Source: Diogma glabrata
Taxonomy: Eukaryota; Arthropoda; Insecta; Diptera; Cylindrotomidae
NCBI GenBank assembly: GCA_963693315.1
Contig: OY856188.1
Coordinates: 269,695,114 to 269,759,113, forward strand
Length of the DNA stretch: 64,000 nucleotides
Direction: 5' to 3'
The notes under the pieces were generated by a model. It saw nothing but the letters and a program-made list of their open reading frames with translations, made no database searches and was not told the origin of the DNA. Of the stretch, positions 11,527 through 23,667 are shown piece after piece. The number at the start of each line of letters is the position of its first letter. The first letter of the stretch is position 1. The translations under genes and the position numbers were made by a program.

Positions 11527-12268
11527 AAACGCTTAATCTTAACTTCTAAGTTTTTTTTTTGTATTCCATTTAAAGGAAATATAGATCGCGTGACACCAAA
11601 CATTCTAAATTAGAAATGAAAAATCTACGAAAAATACAAATTAAGCTATCATAATCTAGACCTTTATTACATTTTTGGTGATGTGTAACGAACAAAATGT
11701 TCATTAATAAAACTTAAATCATGTTTACTTAAAAATAACGAGGCGTTAGTGTTAAACGATTAAGGTGATATGTGGTTATTAGATTTTTATTGGCTGTTTT
11801 ATAAGATGTGTTCTATTAAGTCATATAAAACGCCTACGATAATAAATTAGGTAAGGTAGAACAAATTGATTTTTATGAAGCGTTGGTTGCTCCCAACAAT
11901 GATATCCGTTCATCGGTTTTATTTATTACGATCCAATGTCAGAAGATAGTGTAAGGTAAGTAATTTGCATGTAATATTTCTATTATTTAGCGAATTTGAT
12001 CCGAAAGACAATTTGGTTTAATTTTTGAACAGATGATAATGTGAGAAACAACCAACGCTTTATAAAATGTAAAAATTGACTTCACAGCCAATTTATATAT
12101 CGTTGGCGTATCATAAGATCTAATAAGTTACATCTTGTAGAATGCCTAATACAACACATACACTTTATCACTTACGACTCGTTATTTTTTATCAAAATGT
12201 TAGAATGGTGTCACCCGATTTATTTTTGAATACTTTTATTTATAGCTTAGCAATTTAAATTAAGCGTT
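11527..12268. repeat. Imperfect long inverted repeat (foldback element, about 740 bp)
   Basis: The ends are AACGCTTAAT and its complement ATTAAGCGTT. Going inward, the arms share, in inverted order, GTGACACCA(A)..ATTCTAA, AAAAATAACGAG(G/T)CGT, AAGATGT..TATTA, ATACG or AAACGCC(T/A)ACGAT and AAGCGTTGGTTG. The arms are about 300-350 bp with many substitutions around a loop centred near 11950. No transposase is encoded. This is an older relative in structure, not in sequence, of the foldback elements upstream. Confidence 0.75.
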
Positions 12269-12299
12269 AGATAATGCATGCAACTAAAATTGGTTTGCC

Positions 12300-12610
12300 A
12301 ATGGTGTAACTAGTGGCATATTCCTTGATTATATCATGCAATGTCTTCCTCAATGATTAAATCACAGATATAAAAAGTAATAGGCTCGTAAGGCTCGTTT
12401 CTTCGGAGAAGCAATCAAGGAATATGGCATAACTTAGATTGAGGGTACTAGCGTTGACAATAGATTTCATCAGCTATAGGACTCCTAGACTATCACCTTG
12501 GGTAGTGACATCTTACTGCTATTGCCAGTGGTATGCAGTGTGTCTGTGCGTGAAGTAAGTGGAGTTGTCGCAACCGTTGATCGAAAACATAAAAGAAAAA
12601 CTACATATCA
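12300..12610 (-). repeat. LTR fragment of the 16.1-kb gypsy-type element
   Basis: It matches 17050-17360 of the 3' LTR in the same relative orientation: CATATTCCTTGAT, TCGTTTCTTC, AGATTGAGGGT(A/G)CTAGCGTTGAC, CACTGCTATTGCCAGTGGTATG or its close form, and GTAGATCAAAA-like ends. It is a partial, diverged copy. Confidence 0.65.
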
Positions 12611-12799
12611 ACAAAAGCTGATTTCTCCATGATAAATCTTTCTGTTCCAAACAAGATATCTTTTTGTCCACAATAATTATTAGCTTGATAAAATAAAACG
12701 ACTCACTTTTTAAGTAAACTTTTTGACTTTATTTAATGATAACTGAATTCGAAACTCAAAACAATATGGGATCATTCCACCATTCCAAATCACCCAGAC

Positions 12800-13620
12800 C
12801 ATGTAACGCACCATCCACCCATTGTTTGAAATTTTCAAATGCGTTTCCGTTGATTGAATTTTGGAATGCCTTGATTTGGGAAGTGGAACCTTATCGTAGC
12901 ACATACAAGGAAGTGGTCACTTCCAATGTATGCACCTCTAAAGGATCGCACATCCAGAACGATCGAAAAGAAACGTGCTGCTACTAGCACGTTATCAATT
13001 TGATTTCAAGTGTTTCCATTCGGTGAGAACCAAGTCTGTTTATGAATCGATCGATGCGGAAAAAACGAACTAGCAACTCTCAAATTATTTCATAATGCAA
13101 ACTCAGTCATTCTCTTACCATTATCAGTCGAATTCAAACGCAGACTGTTGGGACCCACCATCATTTCCATAAGAGATATTTCTTCCAACCTGACCATTAA
13201 AGTCACCAAGAACCATAATGAAGTCGCGTGTTGGTGTTTGTTTCATAACCTCTTTCAGTGCTATGTAGAAATTATTCTTCTCGTCGACGGTCTTAGCTTC
13301 AGTAGGTGCATGCACGGCAATAAGAGAAATATTGTTAAATGTACCACGTACACGTATAGGTAGCAGATCCTCTTACTGACCGGGATGAATTTCATCACGG
13401 CTTCTTGTATGCGTGCACCAACAAAAAAGCCAGTTCCAAATTCTCTTCGATCAGGATGACCACTACAGTATAGAGAGTGACTATCCAAATCTTGTTTTCC
13501 GATTATCGGCTGTCTAATTTCTTGCAGAGCAATTATATCCATCCTATACATCTCAGCCTCTTTTTCTAGACGTATAAGAGCATCAACGCTCAGGCTGCGT
13601 ACGTTCCACGTTTTGATTCG
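12800..13620 (-). pseudogene. LINE endonuclease (EEP-type) fragment
   Basis: Read from about 13620 downward, this encodes the N-terminal apurinic-like endonuclease of a non-LTR retrotransposon, the enzyme that nicks target DNA. Visible motifs in order are TWNVRSL at the start of the domain, IIALQEIR with the catalytic glutamate, HPDRREFGTGFFV, LGDFNGQVGR (the GDFN metal/phosphate loop) and, in a further frame, LDVRSFRGAYIGSDHFLV with the SDH catalytic triplet. At least three frame breaks separate these pieces and the RT is missing. Predicted insect proteins of this kind are often labelled craniofacial development protein 2-like, which are misannotated retroelement endonucleases. Confidence 0.85.
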
Positions 13621-14149
13621 GTAGTCTGGTCTTTTTTCACGTCTAGGTAAAATTCTATTTTGAAATCCGGGCCTGTTATTCTTTTTATGTTTTCCAAATT
13701 TAACAAATTAGTTTTTTCCGGGGTAAGGATGTTAACCTTAAGCCCAACCCAAATTGTCGTGAATGGGTTCGTTCTGCATCTTAAGGTTACCAAAAACAAC
13801 CTTTTCACACGTTTATATAGCGAGCCGCTTGATCCAAGACAGACGCCCATTCCAAGCCACCCCTGATATGGAGAACAGACGCTTGAGTCGCATTGGTTCT
13901 AAGGCGCCAATTCACCGTGATGTAGCGTCATTGACTAAGCAATTTTTACTCTACTTGTCTCCAATACATCAACCTAATTCTGTCAGCATTACCCAGGCAG
14001 CACGGCGTGGACATCGAATTTTGGATTTCGTTACCCGGTCCGGATTTGCACATTATAATTACCAATCCATGGAAAGTGTTGTGACCATCGATGGTAGCAA
14101 TATTGTGGTCCACATTATCGGCTACCTACTGACAGAAATGACCTAGTGG
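13621..14149. other. Uncertain stretch, probably LINE 5' untranslated region
   Basis: This lies upstream of the minus-strand endonuclease and before the first recognisable BEL/Pao coding sequence. An open frame exists on the plus strand (13763-14146) but its product resembles nothing I know. I favour leader sequence of the minus-strand LINE, or BEL gag too degraded to see. Confidence 0.35.
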
Positions 14150-16086
14150 AACTTGCTGGGTTGTGGGTTGTCCATTACTGCAGACGGCAAGTACTTTTTG
14201 ACTTTTTTCAATCCAACTCTCAACACAGCATAAATCCAAACACTACACTTTCACACTCGCACTCAATCAATCCTTCGTCTTCATTCAACTGCAATCAGAC
14301 TTCAATCAACGATCAGTCGCACTCAATCAACAGACCTTCGTCTGCATTCAACTGCAATTATTTTCCAATAAACGATAGTTGCTTACTTCCCAATCAACAA
14401 GCTGCCTATAGCAATCCTACTTTACGAACTGAACACAAACCTCAACGAAAACAAAATAGAGAATCGGTTGAAAATTCAACCAGCAACAAAGGGATTTGTA
14501 CTCCGAACCTTCACGATGGCATCCCTTTAACTTCAACGATTCTAACTTCCGCCAACTCAGTTACTAAGACTGATCAATCCTTAAACCATGTTTCAATAAA
14601 GGGTGAAACCAGTGATAATGAAAATTCATCAAACCTTCGTTATTTAAATCCAGGCAGTGATCTACCTATGAATTTCAACTCATTACTCCCAACCGTTACA
14701 GTTCATATTATAGATCGATTTGGATCTCTGCAACCCTGTAGGCCACTGATCGATTCTGGATCAGAGGCTTCCTTCATTAGTGAAAATTGCAAGTAAAGAC
14801 TCGCACTAGAAAGATCTAGAGCGAAAATCCTAGATAGTGGTATAGCTACAGCTGAAGCTGGATATACAGGAAGTGTAGCCAGACTCCACATATATTCAAA
14901 ATATGATGTTAGTAACAAGATCCAGTTAAATGCACTAATACTGCCAATCTTAACGTCTAATCTACCCACGAGAACTCTTGATACAACAGATTGGCAGTAC
15001 ATAAAAAATTTACAGCTAGCTGATCCTAAGTTTTGCTTGTCATCTACAATTGATGTCATAATAAGATCAGATAAATACTTCGAAATAATTTTATCCGGTA
15101 AAAAAATTGGGCCGGAAAATCATCCAATAGCACAAAAAATCATATTTGGTTGAGTTCTCTGTGGCAACGTACCAATCAATGCAAATCATGTAAATAACTT
15201 TAAAGCCACAATCAATTTTGACAATTCTGATTGAGAAAGTTTTGTGAATTGGAAGAACTTCCACAAGTGTTCAAATTCACAGAAGAGGAATTAGCTTGTG
15301 AATAAATTTTTTCGTCAACACATCGCCGAAGTGACGATGGCAAGTTTGTGGTAAAATTACCATTCAAACGATCGGTCACTGAACTTGAAAACTCATATAA
15401 TAACGCAGCAACACGACTTGGTGGAAAGTAAATTTCGGAAGAATGAACAATTAAAATTCGATTATGCATCATTTATGAACGAATACCTGACCCTTGGTCA
15501 TATGGAAGAGATTCCCAAAATTGAAATACCGATACACGAATCACATTCATTCTACCTACCCCATCATTTCGTTTTTAAAGAGTCAAGCTCCACTACCAAA
15601 CTCCGTGTTGTATTCGATGGCTCTGCGAAGACGTCCAGTAATAAATCTCTGAACAATAAATTAATGGTAGGAGCAACGGTACAAAAATCTCTCTTTTCAA
15701 CATTAGTAAAATGTCGAAAACACAAAATAGCATTCTCAACCGATATCAAGCAAATGTATAGACAGGTTGAGCTTTCTCGTGATGATATTGAGTATCAGCG
15801 TATCTTATGGCGAGCAAATGAAAATGAACCAATTCGTTATTTTCGTTTGCTAACTGTCACATATGGACTAGCATCTTCATCGTTTCTGGCAACAAGAGCG
15901 TTAATTCAAATAGCCAAGAATCACAAACAGAAGTTTCCAGAGGCTTCTGAAATTATTAAAAATGATTTTTACGTTGACGATTTAGTGACTCATGCTGAAG
16001 ACGTAGCAACCGCACTCGATTTACAACAGCAATTATTCGACATACTAAACTCAGGAAGTTTCCCGTTGAGAAAATGGAAATCCAAC
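14150..16086 (+). pseudogene. BEL/Pao retrotransposon, gag end to reverse transcriptase (5' half)
   Basis: This is the gag-end, aspartic protease and reverse transcriptase part of a BEL/Pao LTR retrotransposon polyprotein. After a Ser/Asn-rich stretch, the protease motif RPLIDSGSEASFI lies at about 14738-14776 (catalytic Asp in DSG). The frame is then closed by a stop at 14794-14796, and another stop occurs near 15151. The RT domain (15385-16086) is long and open: LRVVFDGSAK, FSTDIKQMYRQV, then NDFYVDDLV with the YVDD catalytic box at about 15970-15981, then LRKWKSN. The reading is cut off at 16086 by the gypsy-type element and resumes at 23765. Internal stops, at least one frame change and the insertion make it non-functional. 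Confidence 0.9.
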
Positions 16087-17971
16087 TGTACAACATGTAA
16101 TGGGAGGTTTATCAGGTAGACCGTGAAGGTCTACCATTTGGTCTTGCACGCAATACCCTGCCGCTAGCTCATAGAGCGAAGGTTCTAGACCAACCTCACT
16201 AACAAGAAATTTTAACAAAAAACTAAAATTACACGTGCCTACATCACCACCCAGGTTCTCCAGAAGGGGGAACCGACACGTAACAACTCTCCCTATTCTA
16301 ACTAACTAATACATTGTAAATAACATTACGTATAAATGAACAAATTAATAATGAAATCCTAACCCTGATACACTGAACAACTAAAAGTCCACCACATAAT
16401 ATGTGTAACACTCACCATGTGCGTCCTTATAACCCTCTTAGTTTGCTGGCATCTTCTACTTAGGAGTATCATCTCTTCAACAATCGTTCGTTCTCCAAAA
16501 AATAATATAGTTTGTAATTTTTATAGTATGTTTAACAACTTCTTTTATTTCATTTCACGAATTATACTTCTGCATACGATTAAGTTTCACAAATTTTCTT
16601 TTATTTTATTTTATCAGTTCCAATGTGATTTCGTTTAAATGTAAATTAAATTTCAACAAATTATTAAATATAGTGTTTCCCATTTATGGAAAATTCTTCC
16701 CCAATTCTCTAATTTTATACACTTTTTTTTTTTTTTTGTTAATAAAATGTGTTGTGTAGTAGGAATTACAATATGTGTCACAATAACACATAAGAACCTT
16801 TTAAGACCAAGGTCCCACAACAACATACGTTCAAAGGTGTTGATGGACGTAAATCTTTCTTTTTTTGTTTTTTTTATATTTTTTGTTAAAGAATGGAATA
16901 ACTAAACAAAAAGTCCTATCACTGACAAAATATGACATAGGCCAATATTTTATGATAGAATAGAGAAAATAAAAGTAAATTAAAAATTAAATAGCAAATT
17001 TTTACAAAAATTTGCTGAAATAAAACAAAAATGTAGTTGCCAATAATCCAGCCGGTTGCATATTCCTTGATCCTGTGACGCAATATCTTTCCTAAAGATT
17101 AAAGCCCACACATAATTATATGAAGGTTCGTTTCTTCAAAGAAGCAACAGCGTCTCATCATCAAGGATTATTGAACAGCTAAGATTGAGGGTGCTAGCGT
17201 TGACTGAATACAGTTCATCCGCCACCACCCCTAAGATGTCACCTTGGCTTGTGATATCTCACTGCTATTGCCAGTGGTATGTGATATCTCACGTTAACTC
17301 GTATGTCAATAGCAGGGACTGGAGTACGTGGGGTTGTCACACCCGTAGATCAAAAATAAAAAAAAAAATAAAAAAAACAATAAAAACTGATCCCTCCATG
17401 CGGGATTACTTGGTAAAATTTCACCACATTTTTATTTAACACATACATATTATATTTATAAACTATTGAATATTACACCAATATCATATTTTTTCCAATT
17501 TGGACAAATTTAACACTCTTAACATCTAAAAAAACTTTAACCATCGACAATTTTAACAATCTTAACATTTTTCAGCTACCAAACCTCCAACTCCAAACAA
17601 CTATTTCCATATCCAAAAACCAACTCAAAAATATCACCAATTAACTTAACTGCCAACCACCAACTAATTAATTCCAGAAAAACATTTAACAGAAATTTTT
17701 TTCCTACGAGCAAAAAAAAATTTCGTCAGCATAAATTTTAGTTAAATTTATTAATTCTTACAATTTTCTTCATATTCATGAAAAAAAATATACAGAAAAT
17801 TAATAAAAAAACAATTTAATACCGAAGGTGTTGGATGTACATTGGAATGTTTAACCAGTTGTGTTGTTACACAAACGGGTTGAAAAGTGAGTGGAAAATT
17901 AAGATCTATAGTATATTACTATAGGATAGATAAGGTAAGTACACCCAACATTTAAAATCTTGCCCATTACA
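16087..17971 (-). repeat. 3' LTR of the gypsy-type element (about 1.9 kb)
   Basis: Its minus-strand start, the 97 bp at 17875-17971, is repeated at 23668-23764 with two differences, and its other end TGTACA abuts BEL/Pao coding sequence at 16086. Parts of it recur elsewhere in the window: 16105-16330 at 42925-43145, 16760-17360 at 27205-27920, and 17050-17360 at 12300-12610 and 31905-32100. That recurrence supports a repetitive LTR rather than unique DNA. A perfect 8-bp inverted repeat (GGTAGACC-GTGAA-GGTCTACC) lies near the 3' end. The true LTR length is inferred because the 5' copy is truncated. Confidence 0.6.
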
Positions 17972-18045
17972 GGACAGGACGAAAGGAGGAAGTCCGGCTG
18001 ACTACATTCGTCCTGAGAATCATTGGAAAAATTAATAAAACAAAT

Positions 18046-18112
18046 GGGAGCGGAGCTCGAACCCAAACCCCGAGATAGACTCTCATGCTCTACCGACTGA
18101 AGTAGCCGGGCC
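18046..18112 (-). repeat. tRNA-Lys-like sequence (SINE head or tRNA relic)
   Basis: On the minus strand the sequence begins GCCCGGCTACTTCAGTCGGT, then AGAGCATGAGA, and has GGGTTCGAGC as a B box, closely following tRNA-Lys(CTT). The anticodon loop is altered and shortened and the 3' acceptor side (CGCTCCC) does not pair with GCCCGGC, so it is not a working tRNA. Both Pol III internal promoter boxes remain recognisable. It lies between the integrase end and the 3' LTR of the gypsy-type element. Confidence 0.6.
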
Positions 18113-18176
18113 AGACAAACAAAAATTAAACCAAAAACGAAAAAAACAGGGATAAAAAAAACGACAGTAAAAAAAA

Positions 18177-21100
18177 TTAAAGGATCCAAAATAAATTTCT
18201 AATGAATAAACGAAAGGAATAAAAAGTGCTGAAAGAAGAAATCCGTGAGGCAACCAAGAGGAGTTTCACTACGGCCGAATATCTTTTGAATGAGTACCTA
18301 TCACCCCGTCGTTTTGAAACCACATATTCTAGTTCATAGGCAGCACTACCTACCAACCTTAGGACTTTGGCTTCCACAAACTTGGGGGACAATTTGGCAT
18401 TGAATTGATTTCCAGCATTGCTTAGTACGAAATTTCGTCTATAAACAGTGTCACCGTGAGAAAATTTTATATTACGGGCTCGCAAATTATAACGCTTCGC
18501 ACTACGTACAAGAGCTTCAGCTGTAAGTTCTTTAATTCTCTGTCGAATCTTCGAAAGTTGGTCGTTTCTTTCAAGGGTTTCTCCAAGTTCCTCTAAACTG
18601 TTCGTTCGTTTTAACAATGAGTAAGTTGAGCCATGGGTAATCATAGGTAAACCAAACATTGCAAAATAAGGGGAGGAATCAATGGTCTGATGAAGAGAAG
18701 ATCACAGAGCACAAGCAATGTCACTTAAGTGAATATCCCAACGTGTGTGATCGGTCGATAGATAAGCCCGAATAGCAGCAATAACACTTCTGTTTACTCT
18801 TTCAGAGGCATTCGCCTGTGGTGAATACAGTGCTGTAAAAACATGTTGTACCCCAAATCTTTTCAGAAAGTTTTCAAAATGTTTTGATTTAAATTATGAG
18901 CCGTTGTCAGAGAATATCACTTCAGGACAACCAAACACATGGAATATATGGCTCTCTAATAGTTCGCAGATTGGCTCAGAAGTGAGCTTACGTAATGGAA
19001 ACAACCATGAAAATTTAGTAAAATGATCTAAGACAATAAGGATGGCAATATTACCAGCTTTCGTTCGAGGATATGGTCCAATAATATCAATGTAAAGTCT
19101 TTGTACCATTCGTTCTGTTTTTAGAGGAGTTGTCATGGGTGCACGTAGTATCATGTTAGGAGCTTTTATTTCTTTACAAGTGCTACAACCAGATATTAAA
19201 TTTTGCACCTGGATTGCCTTTCCAGGCCAGTAAAAGAAGCGACGTAGCTTATAGAGAGTTTTAGCGACTCCACCATGGGATGAGGTTGGTGGGTTATGAG
19301 CCTTTAAAATTAACTCGTCAGTTAGTTCCTTAGGGATCCATAACTTCCAAACCTCACCTTCTGGTGGTGCGTCAGCTAATGTATGATAAATTCTTTTATA
19401 TACAAGACCGTTGGAAATTCGCAGATCGGGAATAGTACCATCACATTCTTCCACTATTTTTAGAAGCTCAAGATAATCAGATGATTTAAAATGTTTGGAT
19501 TCCAAATCAAGCTCAGGTGTATTAAGCTTGACATTTGAGATCGAATCAACCGAAAACATTCGAGAAAGCGCATCAGGAACAACGTTTAAACTTCCTTTTC
19601 GATGTTCTATTTCAAAACGGTATCCCTGCAACTTCAGACTCCATCTGGCTAATCGACCCGACAAATATTTTTGTTGCATCAACCATTTTAAAGATGCATG
19701 ATCCGTAATCACCTTGAATTGTTGACCTTCAACGTACGCTCTAAACTTTTTAATTCCAAGTATTGCAGCGAGACATTCTCTTTCACTTACCGAATAATTT
19801 CGCTGGGATGAATTTAACTTTTTCGACATATAAGCTATGGGATGTTCTATACCTTCTTTGTCAGTTTGAATTAATACGCAACCAACACCATCGTTACTAG
19901 CATCACATTGTAGGATGAACGGCTCTAAAAAATTGGGATTTACCAGAACTGGTGCTGAAGTTAATGCTTTCTTTAATAACTTAAAGGCCACATCAGCTTC
20001 AACAGTCCAGACAAATTTACCAGTAGTTTTTTTCAACAAGTTTGTAATTGGAGCCGTTAATGAGGCAAACCCAGAAATAAATCGACGGTAGTAACCAGCC
20101 ATACCCAATAATCTTCTAATTTGTTTCAAAGTTTGAGGAACTGGGAATTCGAATATGGCTGCAATTTTACCGTCGTCGATTTTTAATACACCTCCTCCTA
20201 CAACATAACCTAAATACTTGGCCTCGAATAGTAAAAATTTTCTCAACATTTATAGTTAAGTTCGCGTGTTTTAAGTGCTTGGATAATTCTTTCAAAAGTT
20301 CAATATGTGATGCCAAGGTATTTGTAACTATCAGCAGGTCATCCAAGTAAACGAAAACACGTGACTTCAAATGAGGTGGAATTACCTGATCCATTAATTT
20401 GGTAATTGTTTGGGGCGCGTTGCACAGTCCAAACGGCATTCGAACGAACTGATACAACGGCCGACCAGAAACAGTGAAAGCTGTTTTTTCACGTGAGTAC
20501 TTTTCGAGTGATATTTGCCAAAAAGCATCTTTTAAATCCAAGCTGTAGATAAAGTTTGCTTGTGGAAGGCGACTCAATATTCCATCAATTTGTGGAAGGG
20601 GATATGCATCTTTCTTGGTGACGGCATTAACCTTACGGGAGTCCAAACATAAATGAACCTTACAAGGTTTGCGTACTAGGACCACTGGCGAGGACCAAGG
20701 ACTGGAACTTTCTTCGATGACACCCAGCGCCAGCATACGATCCAGCACATCTCCCATCATTTTCTCTATGGTTGGTTATATGGGATTGTGTCTTTGTTTG
20801 ATGGGGACAGCGTCACCAACATCAATGATGTGTTCAAGCACATGTGTTTGACCTAAACCCAATTTAGAAAATGACGGAAGAAGCTGAATCGCATCCTGAA
20901 GCTGTTCATCTTCGTTGGAAGTAAGGTTTGTGGAAATTGATTCAATAGAATAATCTAAAGAAGATGCGAAAAGGATTTGATCTAATAGATTGAATCTTTT
21001 AAAAAAATCAATACCCAGATATAAATCCTGGGTAAGAGAAGGGATGACATAGAGATCAAGGGACTTACTGCGGCTCTTAAATGAAACTTTAGTAGTAACA

Positions 21101-21360
21101 CAGCCAATAACTTTTTGGCTGGTACCATCTGCAGTTTTGATCTTAGCTGTAGAGCGAGTAAGAAGATGGGAAGTTTGCACCATTTCTTGTGCGAATGCAC
21201 CACCGATGACACTGATAGGCGCTCCACTGTCTAGCCGTCCAATCTGAGTTTGATTCAATAATTCAACCTTAGTACGATACCTTAGATCATTTGAAAGTGT
21301 AAAAATTGAAGAGATTGTTTTGGAACGAAATGATTTGCGAATACGCCAGAAACGTCGCAT
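18177..21360 (-). pseudogene. Ty3/gypsy pol: protease, RT, RNase H, integrase
   Basis: The polyprotein order is read from 21360 downward. The protease motif RLDSGAPISVIG is at about 21229-21194. A stop at 20776-20778 separates it from RT, which shows SPWSSPVVLV, SLDLKDAFWQI, MPFGLCNAPQ and VYLDDLLIVT (the YLDD catalytic box near 20355). A frameshift near 20240 leads to the connection and RNase H (QCDASNDGVGCVL, the ITDHASLKWL segment). Integrase has an HHCC zinc finger (AHNPPTSSHGG, then CSTCK), and catalytic-core aspartates in YIDIIGPY and FSDNGS, where a stop at 18894-18896 follows; the core resumes with SPQANASERVNRS, and another stop lies near 18690. The C-terminal end is at 18177-18659. 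It encodes replication enzymes of a retroelement but is dead as it stands. No chromodomain was seen. Confidence 0.9.
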
Positions 21361-21403
21361 TCGAAGAGTGGATCTCGATGGAGATTTGGTATTTCCAATG
21401 GCA

Positions 21404-22729
21404 TCAATGAATATTCTGGACCTGGCAGCTAAGTCGCTGAAGTCGCTGCTTGTGTGACTTAAAAGGCAGGACAGGTGGAGTTATCGCGCTACTTGGATCT
21501 CGTTTGAGGATAGTTATTTGTGGTTTATTTTCCGTTGTGGTTGTCGAAAGGTTAACAACGGTTAGTTTGACAGGAGAAGCATCTTCTACAACCGTTGGGA
21601 TGGAGAGTGTGATAGATGTATCTTCAGCTGGTAGAGATAATTGAACGTTGGTGTCTATAACTGGAAGAATAGTATTGGTGTCTGTAATTTTCAGAGACGC
21701 TATTTCAGAAGTGGTGGCTTGATGTTCTGGGAGTTCGGGGAGCGAGGAAGTGGGTTTGGTACCCCGCTCCCTCGTCGGTTTTCCTGACAACGACGGCAGT
21801 TGGGTAGATAGGTGTCATCTTTTCCACACCCGAAACAGAAAACTCGTCGTGCTGCTGTGCAGTCTTGATGAATGTGACCTTCTCGTTTACAGTTCCAGCA
21901 GTGAGGTGGTTTTGAAAAAGGTTTTGCAATGGATGGGTGGTTAAGTGAACACATTTCGGGTTCTTCTTGGGGTTCATTGACCTCGAGAAATATGCCGTGC
22001 CGGTCTAAAAAAAAAATGTCTGTACCTAGAGTTAACATCTGCAAGTAACTTTTCTCGGTCACGACAGAGCTCTCGCAAGTGTTCGACGCTGTACACTTGA
22101 ACGAACATCAAGTCCTTGCGAATGTCCCCATTTAAGTTGTTTTTCAACAGGGACCAAAGGTCTCTGTCACTGAGCTGGGTGTTTAATCTATCGGTTAATC
22201 GAAGTTTTGCGTGCAGGAAATCGTCAAATGTTTTCACCAGCTCGTTGCTTACGGGATCTCAAGAGCTCTCGGATCTCATCGTCAGAACGACGATCCTTGA
22301 ACTCTACGCGTAAGGCTTGACAAACGTCTGGCCAATGAAGCTGTTGGGTCCACCGATGATATCGCCAAAACCATTCAGATGCACGATCGACGAATAAAAG
22401 ATGAAGGTGACGAGAAAAGATATCAGTTGAATTGGGGAAAGAATTGTGATTCAGGACTCTAATTCGATAAATAAATTCTTCTACTTCTAGACCGCAGGTC
22501 GACCGGTGAACACTACATTCCAATTCCGGATAGTGTTGGAATATTTTTCAGTGGAAGCTGTTCCACTGTTCTGGGTAGGAGGTGGTGGAGGATGAACTTG
22601 GGGCGGATATCTAGAAGAGGTGAAGTTCACAGGAGGAACAAACTCACGCTGAAACATGGAAGGAGTAGGGACTGATGACATATTGTACCTGGCTGGATGA
22701 CGTACTGGGGAAGCTTGTTGATTAGTCAT
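21404..22729 (-). pseudogene. Ty3/gypsy gag with zinc knuckles
   Basis: Reading downward from 22729, a Pro-rich leader is followed, after a frame change near 22500, by a retrotransposon gag capsid region (GLEVEEFIYRIRVL, LLFVDRASEWFWRYHRW, RVEFKDRRSDDEI), the shell protein of the particle. A stop or frame change near 22240 and another at the 10-base A/T run at 22008-22017 precede the nucleocapsid part. This has a CCHC knuckle CWNCKREGHIHQDC and a second cysteine cluster CFGCGKDDTYLPNC lacking the expected histidine. A Ser/Thr/Pro-rich tail extends to 21404. Confidence 0.8.
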
Positions 22730-22826
22730 CAGATTATTAGGGACGTTATCCTGATGATCAAATGATTGGATGTTGAGCGGCTGCCCAGAAGGTTGATGTA
22801 ATTGTTTACTTTGCCGGTGGCATAAA

Positions 22827-23636
22827 TTAGGATCTAACCTGATCAGCAGTCACCAAAGATGACTGGCCATCCGATGGATGGAAAAATGGTGGTGCTGGAC
22901 CACGTGACATCGATAATCGAGCCACTTCTTGCAAAATATTAGCTTCACTATTATTAGCCACCCGCAAAATATTAGCTTCACTAGCCCTTAAAAATGCTTC
23001 CATCGTCTGTTGGGTGACGGAAGAATTTGGACAACGTACAGTCTCAGACACAGGCGGAAGGGTAGGATTCCTGTAATCGGTATTGTCATCAGCTGTTGTA
23101 ACTGGTGGTGGGGATAAACGTGGTGTTTTTGATGACCTTAATTTGGAGTTGTCGTTTTCTCTTACATGTTTCTGACGAGGATGTAATTCGTCTTCACTGC
23201 CATCCTCCCAACTTACCCGAGAGGTATGTAATGGAGGAAGACCAGCTGGTATCTCAGCTCCTTTCGAAAAGGGGTTTGGAACCAACGCTTGCGTTGATGT
23301 CGGTGCTCCACGGAGAACCGTTGAAGTGGGGTGATATGCCATCGGTAATTTGGATGTAGCTTTACCTTTAGCATCCACCTTGAACCGGGGACTTCTGCGG
23401 TATATACAGCCATGACCATCGCTGTCTGTAAGGGAAGCGGATGCTGCCTCGTCTCTAAGACGTTGGGCGGTCGATCTTTTACGAGCAGATCCTTTCTTCA
23501 CTGCCCCTTTGGACTGTGAAGTGGGAGCCGCGGGTGCTTCGACCAGGATATCAGATAGAATTACATATTGGCAGGTTGGGCATGCCTTTAACCGCGAAGG
23601 TGCTTTCAAAAACACATTTATGTAACGAATGGCCAC
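22827..23636 (-). pseudogene. Gypsy-type upstream reading frame, Ser/Thr/Pro-rich
   Basis: This open frame of about 269 codons lies between the 5' LTR remnant and the capsid region. It begins without an ATG (first in-frame codon GTG), so its start is probably lost with the deletion that truncated the LTR. The N-terminal part has a CPTCQ pair and a Lys/Arg-rich patch (KKGSARKRSTAQRLRD). The rest is low-complexity Pro/Ser-rich, with a short duplicated ASEANIL/NSEANIL segment near the end. It is probably the N-terminal part of this element's gag or a leader protein. No enzymatic domain is visible. Confidence 0.5.
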
Positions 23637-23667
23637 ATGGCAGAATCAAGGCCTCACTTAGGCCCTC

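Noticed and set aside
13763..14146. 127-codon plus-strand frame as the start of BEL/Pao gag
   Set aside because: It has no zinc knuckle or gag similarity and overlaps probable leader of the minus-strand LINE; left unassigned.
17899..18189. Minus-strand 96-codon frame as an envelope-like protein of the gypsy-type element
   Set aside because: The hydrophobic start is translated from an AT-rich stretch, and the frame runs through the tRNA-like sequence and into the LTR. No envelope features are seen.
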